The notes under the pieces are model-generated. The model was not told the origin of the DNA. It did no database searches and saw only the letters and a program-made list of their open reading frames with translations. This document shows positions 7,856 through 16,784 of a DNA stretch of 40,963 bases, piece after piece. Each line of letters opens with the position of its first letter. The first letter of the stretch is position 1. A program made the translations under genes and the position numbers. Source of the DNA: an uncultured Prevotella sp. (GTDB lineage Bacteria; Bacteroidota; Bacteroidia; Bacteroidales; Bacteroidaceae). The stretch is from positions 1-40,963 of the forward strand of contig CAKQEI010000011.1 in NCBI GenBank assembly GCA_934230115.1, written 5' to 3'.

Positions 7856-9505
7856 TTACTTGCCCTGCTCAAGCTTAAGAGTCTTAGTAGGCTGGTCGCA
7901 AACCTCTGTCGGACCCCAGTACTGTACAGGACCTGGGTATACGTAGCAGTCGTTCTTAGCCCACTCCTCGCGGTGAGCAGCGAAGAACTTGAACGGAGCA
8001 CCGTCAAGCTCAACGAGAGCCTTGCGGATAACAGGCTTGTTGGCACCGTTACGACGCTCGATGTTCATCATCATTGTGATAGGCACACCACCTGCAATCC
8101 ACTCAGCGGCAGGAGCAGTTGTGTTCTTGATTACTGACATGTAGCCAGTCTTGCCGTTGGCGATGAGGCGTGAAGCGTTGTAGCCGAGTGAGTAGCAGTA
8201 GTCAGCGTCGTAGTTAGACGGAGCAGCGCAACGGCCCTCATAGCCGAAGAAGTGGTGCTGTGCTGAGAAGTTGCCATTGTACTTGCCCTCTTCCTTCCAA
8301 GCCTCGAGCTTCTTCTCAACCATACGTGAGAGGAGCTTCTCTGTCTCAATGAGCGAAACCTGAACGTTTCCGTGCGGGTCGCGGTCGAGGCAGAGCTGAC
8401 GTGCAACGTCCTCAGGAAGCGACTCGAGGATAGCAAGGTTGTCCTTAGCGATAGAGCTCTTGACGAAATCAATCTGCTCCTCTGCGTTGGCAAATTCACG
8501 TGACTCGCCAGTAGCAGGATCGGTAAGAACCTCGTTGAGCTCAGCGATGAGCTTCTTGATAGCAGGAATGAACTCGATAAGACCCTCAGGAATGAGCACG
8601 GTACCGAAGTTGTTGCCATCGGCAGCACGATCGGCTACTACCTTAGCGATATATGTTACAACATCGTCAAGCGACATCTCCTTAGCCTCAACCTCCTCTG
8701 AAACGAGGCAAACGTTAGGCTGTGTCTGAAGAGCGCACTCAAGAGCGATGTGAGAAGCCGAACGGCCCATGAGCTTGATGAAGTGCCAGTACTTGCGGGC
8801 TGAGTTGCAGTCGCGCTGGATGTTACCGATAAGTTCAGAGTATGTCTTGCAAGCTGTGTCGAAACCGAATGAAGTCTCGATCTGCTCGTTCTTCAAGTCG
8901 CCGTCGATAGTCTTCGGGCAGCCGATAACCTGAACGCCGTACTTCTTTGCAGCATAGTACTCGGCGAGCACGCAAGCGTTAGTGTTAGAGTCGTCGCCAC
9001 CGATGATGACGAGAGCCTTGATGCCGAGCTCGCGGAGAATCTCGATACCCTTCTCAAACTGCTCTTCCTTCTCAAGCTTGGTACGGCCAGAGCCGATGAT
9101 GTCGAAACCGCCAGTGTTGCGATACTGGTCCATAATCTCAGAAGTGATCTCCATATAGTTGTGGTCGACCAAACCGCCAGGACCGAGGATGAAGCCGTAG
9201 AGCTTGTTCTCAGGGTTCAAAGCCTTAACGCCATCGAAGAGACCAGAGATTACGTTGTGACCGCCAGGAGCCTGACCGCCAGAGAGAATAACGCCTACGT
9301 TGAAAGCGGGTAGTTCTTTCTTCTCGCCAGCCTCGAAAGTGATAACAGGCATTCCGTATGTGTTGGGGAACAAAGCCTTGATTTCTTCCTGGTTACCTAC
9401 TGACTGTGTTGCCTCGCCTTCAACGGCCTTCACTGGACCCTGGAGGGCCTTAGGCAATTTGGGCTGATAAGCAGCTCTTGCAATCTGCAATGCACTAATT
9501 TCCAT
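7856..9505 (-). CDS. pfp: Pyrophosphate-dependent 6-phosphofructokinase, long form
   Basis: This enzyme interconverts fructose-6-phosphate and fructose-1,6-bisphosphate using pyrophosphate, a reversible step of glycolysis. The 549-residue length matches the plant-like long PPi-PFK class common in Bacteroidales. Visible motifs are [10 protein letters not shown] (75-84, phosphate-binding loop), GGDDSNTNA (169-177), [10 protein letters not shown] (197-206, catalytic Asp) and MGRSASH (246-252, sugar-phosphate binding). The Asp in GGDDS, where ATP enzymes have Gly, is the known mark of pyrophosphate use. It is a single-gene unit with a terminator at 7772-7807. A TATTTTTG box (complement 9585-9592) overlaps two palindromes that could be operators. 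Confidence 0.95.
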   Translation of the reverse strand: MEISALQIARAAYQPKLPKALQGPVKAVEGEATQSVGNQEEIKALFPNTYGMPVITFEAGEKKELPAFNVGVILSGGQAPGGHNVISGLFDGVKALNPENKLYGFILGPGGLVDHNYMEITSEIMDQYRNTGGFDIIGSGRTKLEKEEQFEKGIEILRELGIKALVIIGGDDSNTNACVLAEYYAAKKYGVQVIGCPKTIDGDLKNEQIETSFGFDTACKTYSELIGNIQRDCNSARKYWHFIKLMGRSASHIALECALQTQPNVCLVSEEVEAKEMSLDDVVTYIAKVVADRAADGNNFGTVLIPEGLIEFIPAIKKLIAELNEVLTDPATGESREFANAEEQIDFVKSSIAKDNLAILESLPEDVARQLCLDRDPHGNVQVSLIETEKLLSRMVEKKLEAWKEEGKYNGNFSAQHHFFGYEGRCAAPSNYDADYCYSLGYNASRLIANGKTGYMSVIKNTTAPAAEWIAGGVPITMMMNIERRNGANKPVIRKALVELDGAPFKFFAAHREEWAKNDCYVYPGPVQYWGPTEVCDQPTKTLKLEQGK

Positions 9506-9573
9506 ATGATTTTAAATATTAAATATGTGTGATTGAAATATAAGATCTTCATTACGCTTCTTCAGCGCACTTC

Positions 9574-9618
9574 TTTTGCACCTGCAAAAATACTGCTTTT
9601 TCACGACATGGTGAAAAA
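9574..9618 (-). promoter_or_regulatory. Palindromes over the probable pfp promoter
   Basis: Two inverted repeats flank a minus-strand TATTTTTG (9592-9585). TTTTGCA-CC-TGCAAAA (9574-9589) overlaps it on the transcript side, and TTTTTCAC-N6-GTGAAAAA (9597-9618) covers the spacer and the expected -33 position, where no TTTG is present. The missing -33 plus palindromes suggests regulated initiation (inference). Confidence 0.35.
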
Positions 9619-9663
9619 AAAAAGCGGAAAACATTGCTTTATGACATTTTTTATTGATATTGC

Positions 9664-9694
9664 TTGCCACATAACGTTTTTTTTTCTATCTTTG
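9664..9694 (+). promoter_or_regulatory. Promoter of the 9736-13476 operon
   Basis: TTG (9664-9666), 20 bases, then TATCTTTG (9687-9694). This matches the Bacteroidetes consensus and lies 41 bases upstream of the first ATG. Confidence 0.75.
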
Positions 9695-9735
9695 GCATGT
9701 TAATTTAATTGTTTAATCAGATTATATTTTCAATT

Positions 9736-10005
9736 ATGGCTAACAAACGAAGCTTAAAACGCAATATTAATTACGTTTGCAGTGAACTCTTCTCTGAAGT
9801 AGTGGCAATATCTTATACGACAGATGCCGGTGAGGATAACATCAAGGCGTTACTCACGTCGATACTTGTAATCCACGACGACTATGTGCGCAGAGTATCG
9901 CATCTGGAACCGGGACTCGCTCCAAAAGTTTTCTACAAGAATCTCATAACCAGTTTCAATAAGCAAGCTTCTGAAATTGTCGACCAGATAACAAACCTTG
10001 GATAA
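9736..10005 (+). CDS. Conserved small protein of unknown function
   Basis: This 89-residue protein starts MANKRSLKRNINYVCSELFSEV. It appears soluble and mostly helical, with a basic N-terminus and no signal or membrane segment. I recall similar short proteins in Bacteroidales genomes but know no function for them. I choose the ATG at 9736. An ATG at 9709 would lie almost at the predicted transcription start and adds a non-polar nonapeptide. The stop is one base before the ATG of the acyltransferase gene, so the two are probably translationally linked and the protein may relate to envelope lipid metabolism (inference from context only). Confidence 0.75.
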   Translation: MANKRSLKRNINYVCSELFSEVVAISYTTDAGEDNIKALLTSILVIHDDYVRRVSHLEPGLAPKVFYKNLITSFNKQASEIVDQITNLG

Positions 10006-10006
10006 G

Positions 10007-10567
10007 ATGACTTTCATACAACGCATTTGCAAATCGATTCTTTATAAACACATGGGGTGGACCACTCGTATAGAAGTGGACCACCCCACTAAGTATATAC
10101 TCTGCCTTGCCCCGCACACGAGCAATTGGGACTTCATCATCGGCCTGCTCTTCTCGCGTGCTGAGGGAATGCACATCAACTTCCTTATGAAGAAGGAGTG
10201 GTTCTTCTGGCCGCTTGGCATATGGTTCAGGCATCTTGGCGGAATACCCGTCAACCGCGGAAAGCACACAAGCATGACCGACGCCATGGCAGAGGCTGCG
10301 CGCAAGGCTCCCGACTTCCGCCTGTGTGTGACACCCGAGGGCACTCGCTCGCTGAATCCGAACTGGAAGAAGGGTTTCTACTTCATAGCCCTCAAGGCGG
10401 GTATTCCAATATTGCTCTACGGACTCGACTTTGAGCGCAAGCTCATAGAGTGCAAGCATGTGCTCACGCCGACGGGCGACGTTGATGCAGACATGAAGAT
10501 TATAAAAACGTATTTCAAGGATTTTAAGGGCAAAAAGCCAGAGCTTTTCTCTGTAGGAGAATTATGA
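10007..10567 (+). CDS. Lysophospholipid acyltransferase-family protein
   Basis: This 186-residue enzyme belongs to the PlsC-like glycerolipid acyltransferase superfamily, which transfers acyl chains to glycerol-phosphate or related acceptors at the membrane. The catalytic HX4D box is HTSNWD (H37, D42) and the substrate-binding PEGTRS is at 110-115. It lacks the long membrane N-terminus of PlsC and resembles compact bacterial homologues. The start is the ATG one base after the previous stop; an in-frame TTG three codons earlier is less likely. Its stop overlaps the start of the following 970-residue gene by four bases (ATGA), so the three genes form a coupled operon. Confidence 0.88.
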   Translation: MTFIQRICKSILYKHMGWTTRIEVDHPTKYILCLAPHTSNWDFIIGLLFSRAEGMHINFLMKKEWFFWPLGIWFRHLGGIPVNRGKHTSMTDAMAEAARKAPDFRLCVTPEGTRSLNPNWKKGFYFIALKAGIPILLYGLDFERKLIECKHVLTPTGDVDADMKIIKTYFKDFKGKKPELFSVGEL

Positions 10568-13476
10568 AAATGAACAATCGAGTACTTTCATTCATAATAT
10601 GTGCCGCATCGTTTGTGACGGCTACTGCGTTGGCCAATGCTCCTAAGAAGCTGCCAAAAGAAAAAATAAGTGCTCTGCTCAAGAATTATGTGCTGCAGAA
10701 CAAGGCGAAGAATGTAGACTATCCGTCGCAGCCATACGTTGAATCGTTCAGATTGGACGACGCCCGCCGACAGCTCACGCTTGTTGTAAGCTCGTCGTTC
10801 GCAACACAGAATTTTACGGAGAAGTCTGTGAGATACTATTACAAGCGACTTGCCAAGACACTGCCCAAACCCTACAACCGCTACGACCTGCGTATTGAGA
10901 CAGTGGGTCTGCCCATAGAGATGCTTGTGGCAGGAACCAAGCTTGAAACAGCCGATGCCAAGGCTTTCTGGGGACGCATAGAATATGAGGGGCAACCGTG
11001 GGTGACGAATGTGTCGAAACCGTTTTTCGTGTCGCATGGACTCTTCGACCGCCACATCTCCCTTTGGGCGTCGCATGGCAGATATTACGATAAGAAGAAA
11101 GAACGATGGAAATGGCAACGCCCCAACCTGTTTGGCACTACCGAGGACTTATTCACGCAGACCATCGTTGTGCCTTATCTCATTCCGATGCTTGAGAATG
11201 CGGGAGCAGTGGTCTATACACCACGTGAGCGCGACTGGCAGAGATACGAGGTTGTTGTGGACAACGACAATGGCAAGGGATATGTAGAGGACAACGGCAA
11301 GGAACGGTGGACTGCCACCAACGAAAGTGGCTTTGCTTGTCATGTTGGTACTTACAGCGATGGCGAGAATCCATTCTGCGACGGTACGGCAAGACAGGTG
11401 AAGGCCATTCGTAAAGGCTCAGAGTCGTGGGCTTCTTATCAACCTGACTTTCCGCAGGCCGGCAAGTATGCTGTATACGTGAGCTACCAGACGGTGGAGA
11501 AGAGTGTGGCAGATGCCAAATACATCGTGTTCCACAAAGGTGAGCGCACGGAGTTCTGTGTAAACCAAAAGATGGGTGGCGGCACATGGGTGTATCTTGG
11601 CACTTTCGACTTCGACAAGGGTGACAGCGAGCTCAACCGTGTGGTGCTGACCAACATTTCGGAGGAGCGGGGTGTGGTGACAACCGATGCTGTGCGCTTC
11701 GGAGGAGGCATGGGCAACATTCAGAGGGCTGGCACTACGAGCGGACTGCCGCGCTGTCTTGAAGGCGCACGCTATTCAGCACAATGGGCAGGCGCACCGT
11801 ATGCTGTGTATGGTGGGCGCGGAGGTACGGACGACTATTCTGACGACATAAACACCCGTTCCAACATGACCAACTGGCTTGCGGGAGGATCTGTGTACGT
11901 ACCGACGATGGATGGCAAGAAAGTGCCTATAGAACTGTCGCTTGCCGTGCATAGTGATGCAGGATATAGTGCTGTAGCCGACTCCATAATTGGATCGCTT
12001 GCAATATGCACAACAAAATTCAATGACGGGCGACTGAACAGCGGCATCTCGCGTATGGCCTCGCATGATTTAGCTGAAACTCTGCTTTCGGGCATTCAGC
12101 GCGACATTTCCGCAAAATACGGCAAGTGGACGCGCCGATATCTGTGGGACCGCAATTACAGCGAGACCCGAAAGCCTGAGGTGCCGTCGGCTATTGTCGA
12201 GACAATGTCGCACCAAAGCTTCGCTGATATGCGACGTGGACTGGATCCTAATTTCCGCTTCACCCTTGCACGCTCGCTGTATAAATCGATATTGCGCTAT
12301 GTTAATGGCGGACATCAAAGACCATGTGTGGTGCAGCCATTGCCAGTAAGCAATTTCTGTATAGAGCATATAGGTGGAAACCAACTGCGCCTGTCGTGGC
12401 TACCCGTTAAGGACGATATGGAACCAACAGCCATGCCAACAGCATATAATATATATGTGGCGGAGAATGGCAAGGGATTTGACAACGGACGTATGGTGTC
12501 GGGCACATCTTTGCTGTTTGAGGCAAAGCGAGGTGTGGTCTATAAGTTCCGTGTGGCAGCTGTCAACCGTGGTGGCGAGAGTTTCCCGTCAGAGACGCTT
12601 GCTGCGTATCTGTCAGAAGGACAACATGCCAAGGATGTGCTTGTGGTCGACGGATTCAAGCGACTGTCGGGGCCTTCTGTAGTAGACGACGATTCACGGC
12701 AGGGGTTCGACCTCGACGACGACATAGGAGTGTCGCTCGGACTCACGGCAGGTTGGAACGGCCGACAGCAATGTTTCGATAAGACTCGTGCCGGAAGCGA
12801 GGGGCCAGGCGCATTGGGATATTGTGGCGACGAGCTTGCTGGCAAGTTTATTATGGGCAATCAGCAGAACGCATCGGTGTGTCATGTTGAAAACATAGCC
12901 CTTGCAGGCAATTACAATGTGGTGAGCTGCTCGCTGGAGTCGCTTGAGAACGATTTCGTGAAGCCCTCGCATTATGGCGTGATAGACATTGCTTTCGGTC
13001 TGCAGAAAAATGATGGCCACTCGTTAGTGTATTACAAGACATTCTCGTCGTTGCTGCAAAGTCAGCTTAAGGCCTTCATCCGAGGCGGTGGCCGACTGTT
13101 GGTGAGTGGCGCATATGTTGGTAGCGACATGCAACAGCCGGCTGAGCGTGAATTCATGTCTGACGTGCTTAAGTCGGGATTCACTGGTGTGAACTGTTCG
13201 CAACCCGACAATCTTGTGAATGGACTTGGCATTTCGTTCGACATAATCCGTCAGCCCAATAACATGCATTATGCTGCCACATCAGTGGACATGTTGCGCC
13301 CATCGTCGCCTTTGTCGTTCTGTGCAATGCAGTATGCCGATGGCACTGATGCCGCTGTGGCCTATGATGGCACCGACTATAAGAGTTTCACAATGGGATT
13401 CCCGTTTGAATGTATAAACAGCCTGAAGGCACGTCAGCAGGTTATGAAGGCAGTTATGACATTCCTTGTGAAATAA
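10564..13476 (+). CDS. Exported amidase-like protein with golvesin-type and fibronectin III domains
   Basis: This 970-residue protein has a signal peptide (1-25). The core looks like an N-acetylmuramoyl-L-alanine amidase (Amidase_3) fold split by an insertion. SLWASHGRYY (H171), TTEDLFTQTIVVPYLI (E194) and VVYTPRERD come first, then ELSLAVHSDAG (H463) and IVETMSHQSF (E546), giving candidate His/Glu/His zinc ligands plus a catalytic Glu. The insertion (about 230-385) has the YQPDFPQAGKYAVYVSYQT pattern of golvesin/xanthan-lyase carbohydrate-binding domains. A fibronectin type III domain lies at about 590-685. The C-terminal 280 residues form an alpha/beta region (FIRGGGRLLVSGAYVGSDM) I cannot assign. 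Homologues are often annotated as xanthan lyase, a name I think misleading. It probably acts on peptidoglycan in the periplasm. It is last in the coupled operon. Confidence 0.75.
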   Translation: MKMNNRVLSFIICAASFVTATALANAPKKLPKEKISALLKNYVLQNKAKNVDYPSQPYVESFRLDDARRQLTLVVSSSFATQNFTEKSVRYYYKRLAKTLPKPYNRYDLRIETVGLPIEMLVAGTKLETADAKAFWGRIEYEGQPWVTNVSKPFFVSHGLFDRHISLWASHGRYYDKKKERWKWQRPNLFGTTEDLFTQTIVVPYLIPMLENAGAVVYTPRERDWQRYEVVVDNDNGKGYVEDNGKERWTATNESGFACHVGTYSDGENPFCDGTARQVKAIRKGSESWASYQPDFPQAGKYAVYVSYQTVEKSVADAKYIVFHKGERTEFCVNQKMGGGTWVYLGTFDFDKGDSELNRVVLTNISEERGVVTTDAVRFGGGMGNIQRAGTTSGLPRCLEGARYSAQWAGAPYAVYGGRGGTDDYSDDINTRSNMTNWLAGGSVYVPTMDGKKVPIELSLAVHSDAGYSAVADSIIGSLAICTTKFNDGRLNSGISRMASHDLAETLLSGIQRDISAKYGKWTRRYLWDRNYSETRKPEVPSAIVETMSHQSFADMRRGLDPNFRFTLARSLYKSILRYVNGGHQRPCVVQPLPVSNFCIEHIGGNQLRLSWLPVKDDMEPTAMPTAYNIYVAENGKGFDNGRMVSGTSLLFEAKRGVVYKFRVAAVNRGGESFPSETLAAYLSEGQHAKDVLVVDGFKRLSGPSVVDDDSRQGFDLDDDIGVSLGLTAGWNGRQQCFDKTRAGSEGPGALGYCGDELAGKFIMGNQQNASVCHVENIALAGNYNVVSCSLESLENDFVKPSHYGVIDIAFGLQKNDGHSLVYYKTFSSLLQSQLKAFIRGGGRLLVSGAYVGSDMQQPAEREFMSDVLKSGFTGVNCSQPDNLVNGLGISFDIIRQPNNMHYAATSVDMLRPSSPLSFCAMQYADGTDAAVAYDGTDYKSFTMGFPFECINSLKARQQVMKAVMTFLVK

Positions 13477-13519
13477 ATGAAAAGAATAAACCAATAACAA
13501 TAATAATAAAAAAAACCAA

Positions 13520-13840
13520 ATGATTATGTACAAAATTCAAGCTAATGCCTCAGGCACAAGAAGTATAGAAGTAAGCGACAAGCATCTTGAGACACTTGCC
13601 AAGTATTCACTCCTCAACGCTCTTGTCGACAGCAATGGTATTGTCGACGAGCCGGTGCTCGACAAACTGAAACTCAATGTGCGCTCGCTCTTAGAGTCGT
13701 CGGGAATAAGCGACAAGGATTTGCTCGATTTATGTCTCGACGTTATATACAATAATAATATGAAGGCTCTCGGATTGGCCAATCTCGTTGCCCTTTACAA
13801 GGAATGGGAGAGTAAGCCGAAGGAAGAGTCAGAAGAGTAG
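13520..13840 (+). CDS. Small acidic protein of unknown function
   Basis: A 106-residue (or 104, from the ATG at 13526) soluble protein that I do not recognise. It opens with a short strand-like stretch (MYKIQANASGTRSIEV), continues as predicted helices with regular Leu spacing (residues 20-95), and ends in an acidic tail KPKEESEE. It lies 43 bases after the amidase-like gene, with an A-rich leader and no visible promoter, so it could be the last gene of that operon. Confidence 0.7.
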   Translation: MIMYKIQANASGTRSIEVSDKHLETLAKYSLLNALVDSNGIVDEPVLDKLKLNVRSLLESSGISDKDLLDLCLDVIYNNNMKALGLANLVALYKEWESKPKEESEE

Positions 13841-13918
13841 GAGTTGTGGCGTGAACGTCGGCAGGACCGGAATACTACAACTTGAAGTATTAATAAAAAA
13901 GAAAAAAAACATTAGACA

Positions 13919-16051
13919 ATGAAAGAATACAGGCTCACCAACTGGCTGCCTACTACTAAGAAAGAAATGGAACTCAGAGGATGGGATTCGGTAGACGTAA
14001 TCCTGTTCTCTGCAGACGCATACGTTGACCATCCGTCGTTTGGAGCCGCTGTCATAGGGCGTACGCTTGAGGCAGCCGGCTACCGTGTGGCTATAGTGCC
14101 ACAACCCGACTGGCATGGCGACTATCGCGACTTCAAGAAATTGGGACGTCCTAATCTCTTTTTCGGAATTGCACCAGGATGTATGGACTCTATGGTCAAC
14201 AAGTATACAGCCGGCAAGCGCTTGCGTTCGGAGGATGCTTACAGTCCTGACGGCCGACACGACTGCCGCCCGGAATATCCTACCATTGTCTATACAAAAA
14301 TCTTGAAACAAATATTTCCTGATGTGCCCGTAGTTCTTGGCGGAATAGAGGCCTCGCTTCGACGACTTACCCACTACGATTACTGGAAGGACGGACTTCA
14401 GAAATGTATACTCTGCGACTCGGGAGCCGACATGATAATCTATGGAATGGGCGAGAAGCCTATCATCGAACTTTGCCGACAGTTCAGTGAAGGCAAGAAG
14501 GTGGATGAAATCAAGGACATTCCACAGACTGTGTATCTTTGTCGAGAGGCTGAGATTTTAGGTGGAATAACAGCCGACGACATTGTGCTGCACAGTCATG
14601 AGGAGTGTCTGCGCAACAAAAAGGCTGAGGCTGAGAATTTCCGCCATATAGAGGAGGAGTCGAACAGAATGCAGGCACAACGCCTGCTTCAAGCAGTCGA
14701 CGGCAAGTATGTAGTGGTGAATCCGATGTATCCGCCTATGACATCAGAAGAGCTTGACCGTTCGTTTGATTTGCCATACACGCGTTTGCCTCATCCAAAG
14801 TATAAGGGAAAGCGTATTCCTGCCTACGACATGATAAAGTTTTCGGTGAATCTGCACCGTGGCTGCTTCGGCGGATGTGCGTTTTGCACCATCAGTGCTC
14901 ATCAGGGCAAATTTATTGCCTGTCGTTCGAAGGAGAGTGTGCTTCGCGAAGTGAAGAAGGTAATGGAAATGCCCGACTTTAAGGGGTATCTGTCCGACCT
15001 CGGCGGGCCGTCGGCCAACATGTATGGTATGCACGGCAAGAATCCTAAGGCCTGCGCCGTGTGCAAGCGTCCGTCGTGCATAAATCCGCAGGTATGTCCA
15101 AATCTTATAACCGACCATTCTCCATTGCTCGAAATATATCATGCGGTAGACGCGCTGCCGGGCATTAAGAAGAGCTTCATTGGTAGTGGTGTGCGCTACG
15201 ATTTGCTCTTGCACAAGAGCAAGGATGAGAAGTCGAATGCTGCCGCTCGACAATACACTCGCGAACTTATATGCAAGCATGTTAGCGGACGCCTGAAGGT
15301 AGCTCCTGAGCACACTTCTGATGCTGTGCTTAAACTCATGCGCAAGCCATCGTTCACACTGTTTGAGGAATTCAAGCGCATCTTCGACAAGATAAACAAG
15401 GAGGAAAACCTCCGCCAGCAGATTATTCCTTACTTTATAAGTTCTCATCCTGGATGTCGTGAGGAGGATATGGCTGAGCTTGCGGTTATCACCAAGCAGC
15501 TCGACTTCCATCTTGAGCAAGTGCAGGATTTTACGCCTACACCTATGACTGTGAGTACAGAAACATGGTATACGGGTTATGATCCTTATACGCTTGAACC
15601 AGTGTATTCAGCCAAAACCCCACGCGAGAAACTTGCACAACGACAATTCTTCTTCTGGTATAAGCCTGATGAACGAAGGAATATTGAGAATGAGTTGCGA
15701 CGTATAGGTCGTTCCGATCTTATTTCAAAACTCTATGCAGGAGTGCCAATGCCCAATAAGGGTGGACGTAACTTTGGCAATAACCGTCGTCCTGAGTTTG
15801 AGCGTAAACAGTGGGAACGAGATGATTCGCCACGTGAGCGAAACCGCCGTGGGCAGGAGAGTCCTAATGGAGGTGGAGCTTATGGAAGGTCTGATGTAAG
15901 TAGGGCTTATGGAAAGTCTGATGGAAGTAGGGCTTATGGAAAGCCTAATAGAAATGGATTTTATGGGAAGCCTAATGGAGGCAAGGTGAATGAAAAGTCG
16001 AATAGTGGTAGAAATAATGGTTATGGCAAAGGCCATAGCAAGAAAAAGTGA
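13919..16051 (+). CDS. YgiQ-family radical SAM protein (UPF0313)
   Basis: The 710-residue product carries the N-terminal UPF0313 domain (VILFSADAYVDHPSFGAAVIGR at about 27-48, given here as a landmark). Its radical SAM core has HRGCFGGCAFC, with C316, C320 and C323 as the 4Fe-4S ligands. Further Cys pairs (CAVCKRPSCINPQVC, about 378-392) may bind a second cluster. The reaction of YgiQ proteins is not known to me. The last 80 residues are low-complexity Gly/Asn/Arg/Lys-rich, with imperfect repeats around AYGKSDGSR, and are probably disordered or nucleic-acid binding (inference). It starts at the ATG after an A-rich leader, 78 bases beyond the preceding small gene. Confidence 0.92.
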   Translation: MKEYRLTNWLPTTKKEMELRGWDSVDVILFSADAYVDHPSFGAAVIGRTLEAAGYRVAIVPQPDWHGDYRDFKKLGRPNLFFGIAPGCMDSMVNKYTAGKRLRSEDAYSPDGRHDCRPEYPTIVYTKILKQIFPDVPVVLGGIEASLRRLTHYDYWKDGLQKCILCDSGADMIIYGMGEKPIIELCRQFSEGKKVDEIKDIPQTVYLCREAEILGGITADDIVLHSHEECLRNKKAEAENFRHIEEESNRMQAQRLLQAVDGKYVVVNPMYPPMTSEELDRSFDLPYTRLPHPKYKGKRIPAYDMIKFSVNLHRGCFGGCAFCTISAHQGKFIACRSKESVLREVKKVMEMPDFKGYLSDLGGPSANMYGMHGKNPKACAVCKRPSCINPQVCPNLITDHSPLLEIYHAVDALPGIKKSFIGSGVRYDLLLHKSKDEKSNAAARQYTRELICKHVSGRLKVAPEHTSDAVLKLMRKPSFTLFEEFKRIFDKINKEENLRQQIIPYFISSHPGCREEDMAELAVITKQLDFHLEQVQDFTPTPMTVSTETWYTGYDPYTLEPVYSAKTPREKLAQRQFFFWYKPDERRNIENELRRIGRSDLISKLYAGVPMPNKGGRNFGNNRRPEFERKQWERDDSPRERNRRGQESPNGGGAYGRSDVSRAYGKSDGSRAYGKPNRNGFYGKPNGGKVNEKSNSGRNNGYGKGHSKKK

Positions 16052-16087
16052 AGTTCATTTGATATTTGAATAAATATCTTTATAGTA

Positions 16088-16117
16088 GGAGGTTATGGTT
16101 TCATAGCCATAGCCTCC
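16088..16117 (+). terminator. Hairpin after the YgiQ gene
   Basis: GGAGGTTATGG (16088-16098) pairs with CCATAGCCTCC (16107-16117), eleven pairs with one G-U, around an 8-base loop. A T-run is missing, so it is a terminator or mRNA-stabilising hairpin, 37 bases after the stop. Confidence 0.55.
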
Positions 16118-16190
16118 TGCAGATAAATAAATGTTTGTAGAGTCTTGTCACAATTCTCTACTTTTTAGAATTCTTTTGTGTTCAAATTTC

Positions 16191-16475
16191 TTAGAATTCG
16201 AATTTCTCAAGTTTCAAGCCGTTCTTTGTCAGAGCTTCAATCTCTGGTACAAGTCGTGTGAAATGAGCCGAGGCCATGTGGGCTTTCAAAACTTCCTCGT
16301 CTTTCCATGTCTCGCAGAACATCATTACTAATGGGCGTGTAGAGCTAAGGAACAAATCGTAGGATATGTTGCCATCGTCTTTGCGCGACTCATTCACCAA
16401 TTCAGTGCCAAGTTTCTTTACCGTCTCAACACTTGCATTGTCTTTCACTTCAAAAAAAGCATTTAATCTAATCAT
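16191..16475 (-). CDS. Antibiotic biosynthesis monooxygenase (ABM) domain protein
   Basis: This 94-residue protein has the size and pattern of the dimeric alpha+beta barrel ABM/YgiN family. It opens with MIRLNAFFEVKD, then has an amphipathic helix around ETVKKLGTELVNESRKD, a SYDLFLS strand, and the conserved MMFCETWKDEEVLKAHMASAHF segment (residues about 51-72). YgiN-like members act on quinones or in stress responses without a bound cofactor. No catalytic residue can be assigned with confidence. It appears monocistronic. Its upstream leader contains a 20-bp tandem repeat (16488-16527). Confidence 0.85.
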   Translation of the reverse strand: MIRLNAFFEVKDNASVETVKKLGTELVNESRKDDGNISYDLFLSSTRPLVMMFCETWKDEEVLKAHMASAHFTRLVPEIEALTKNGLKLEKFEF

Positions 16476-16487
16476 TGCACTGTTGTT

Positions 16488-16527
16488 TTAATGGTTATAT
16501 TGTTTTGTTAATGGTTATATTGTTTTT
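16488..16527. repeat. Two tandem 20-bp repeats upstream of the ABM gene
   Basis: The unit TTAATGGTTATATTGTTTTG occurs at 16488-16507 and again with one change at 16508-16527, directly before the ABM start codon on the minus strand. It may be a regulator site or replication slippage. Confidence 0.6.
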
Positions 16528-16597
16528 GATGGTGCTAAGTTATATATTTTTATTGATACGACAATGGTTTTTTTGATAAAAATGTATTCACTATATA

Positions 16598-16697
16598 TAA
16601 AAATTGTGGGCAGCCAATCGACCGCCCACAACCAACACAAAAACTAAACTAGACTTAACTAAGCTAATTCGAGACTCTCACGAGCCCCTAATTATCA
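16598..16697 (-). ncRNA. Candidate small RNA with own promoter and terminator
   Basis: On the minus strand a promoter (16731-16702) leads into about 100 bases with no open reading frame. These end in TTGTGGGC (16631-16624), a 12-base loop, GCCCACAA (16611-16604) and a TTTTT tail, a standard intrinsic terminator. The body has a small hairpin around CTCGTGAGAG and a T/A-rich stretch with repeated CTTAGTTAAG/CTAGTTTAG-like strings. It stops about 120 bases short of the ABM gene, so it is probably not that gene's leader. I do not recognise it as a known RNA family. Ends are predicted, not measured. Confidence 0.55.
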
Positions 16698-16701
16698 CTT
16701 G

Positions 16702-16731
16702 CAAAGTTAGTGATTATTTTTGAAAAATCAA
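16702..16731 (-). promoter_or_regulatory. Promoter of the candidate small RNA
   Basis: Minus strand: TTG (16731-16729), 19 bases, TAACTTTG (16709-16702), a close match to the Bacteroidetes consensus. Confidence 0.65.
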
Positions 16732-16784
16732 TAGTATCAATTAAAAAATATGACAACTAACAAAGAAAAATATCACAACTAACG

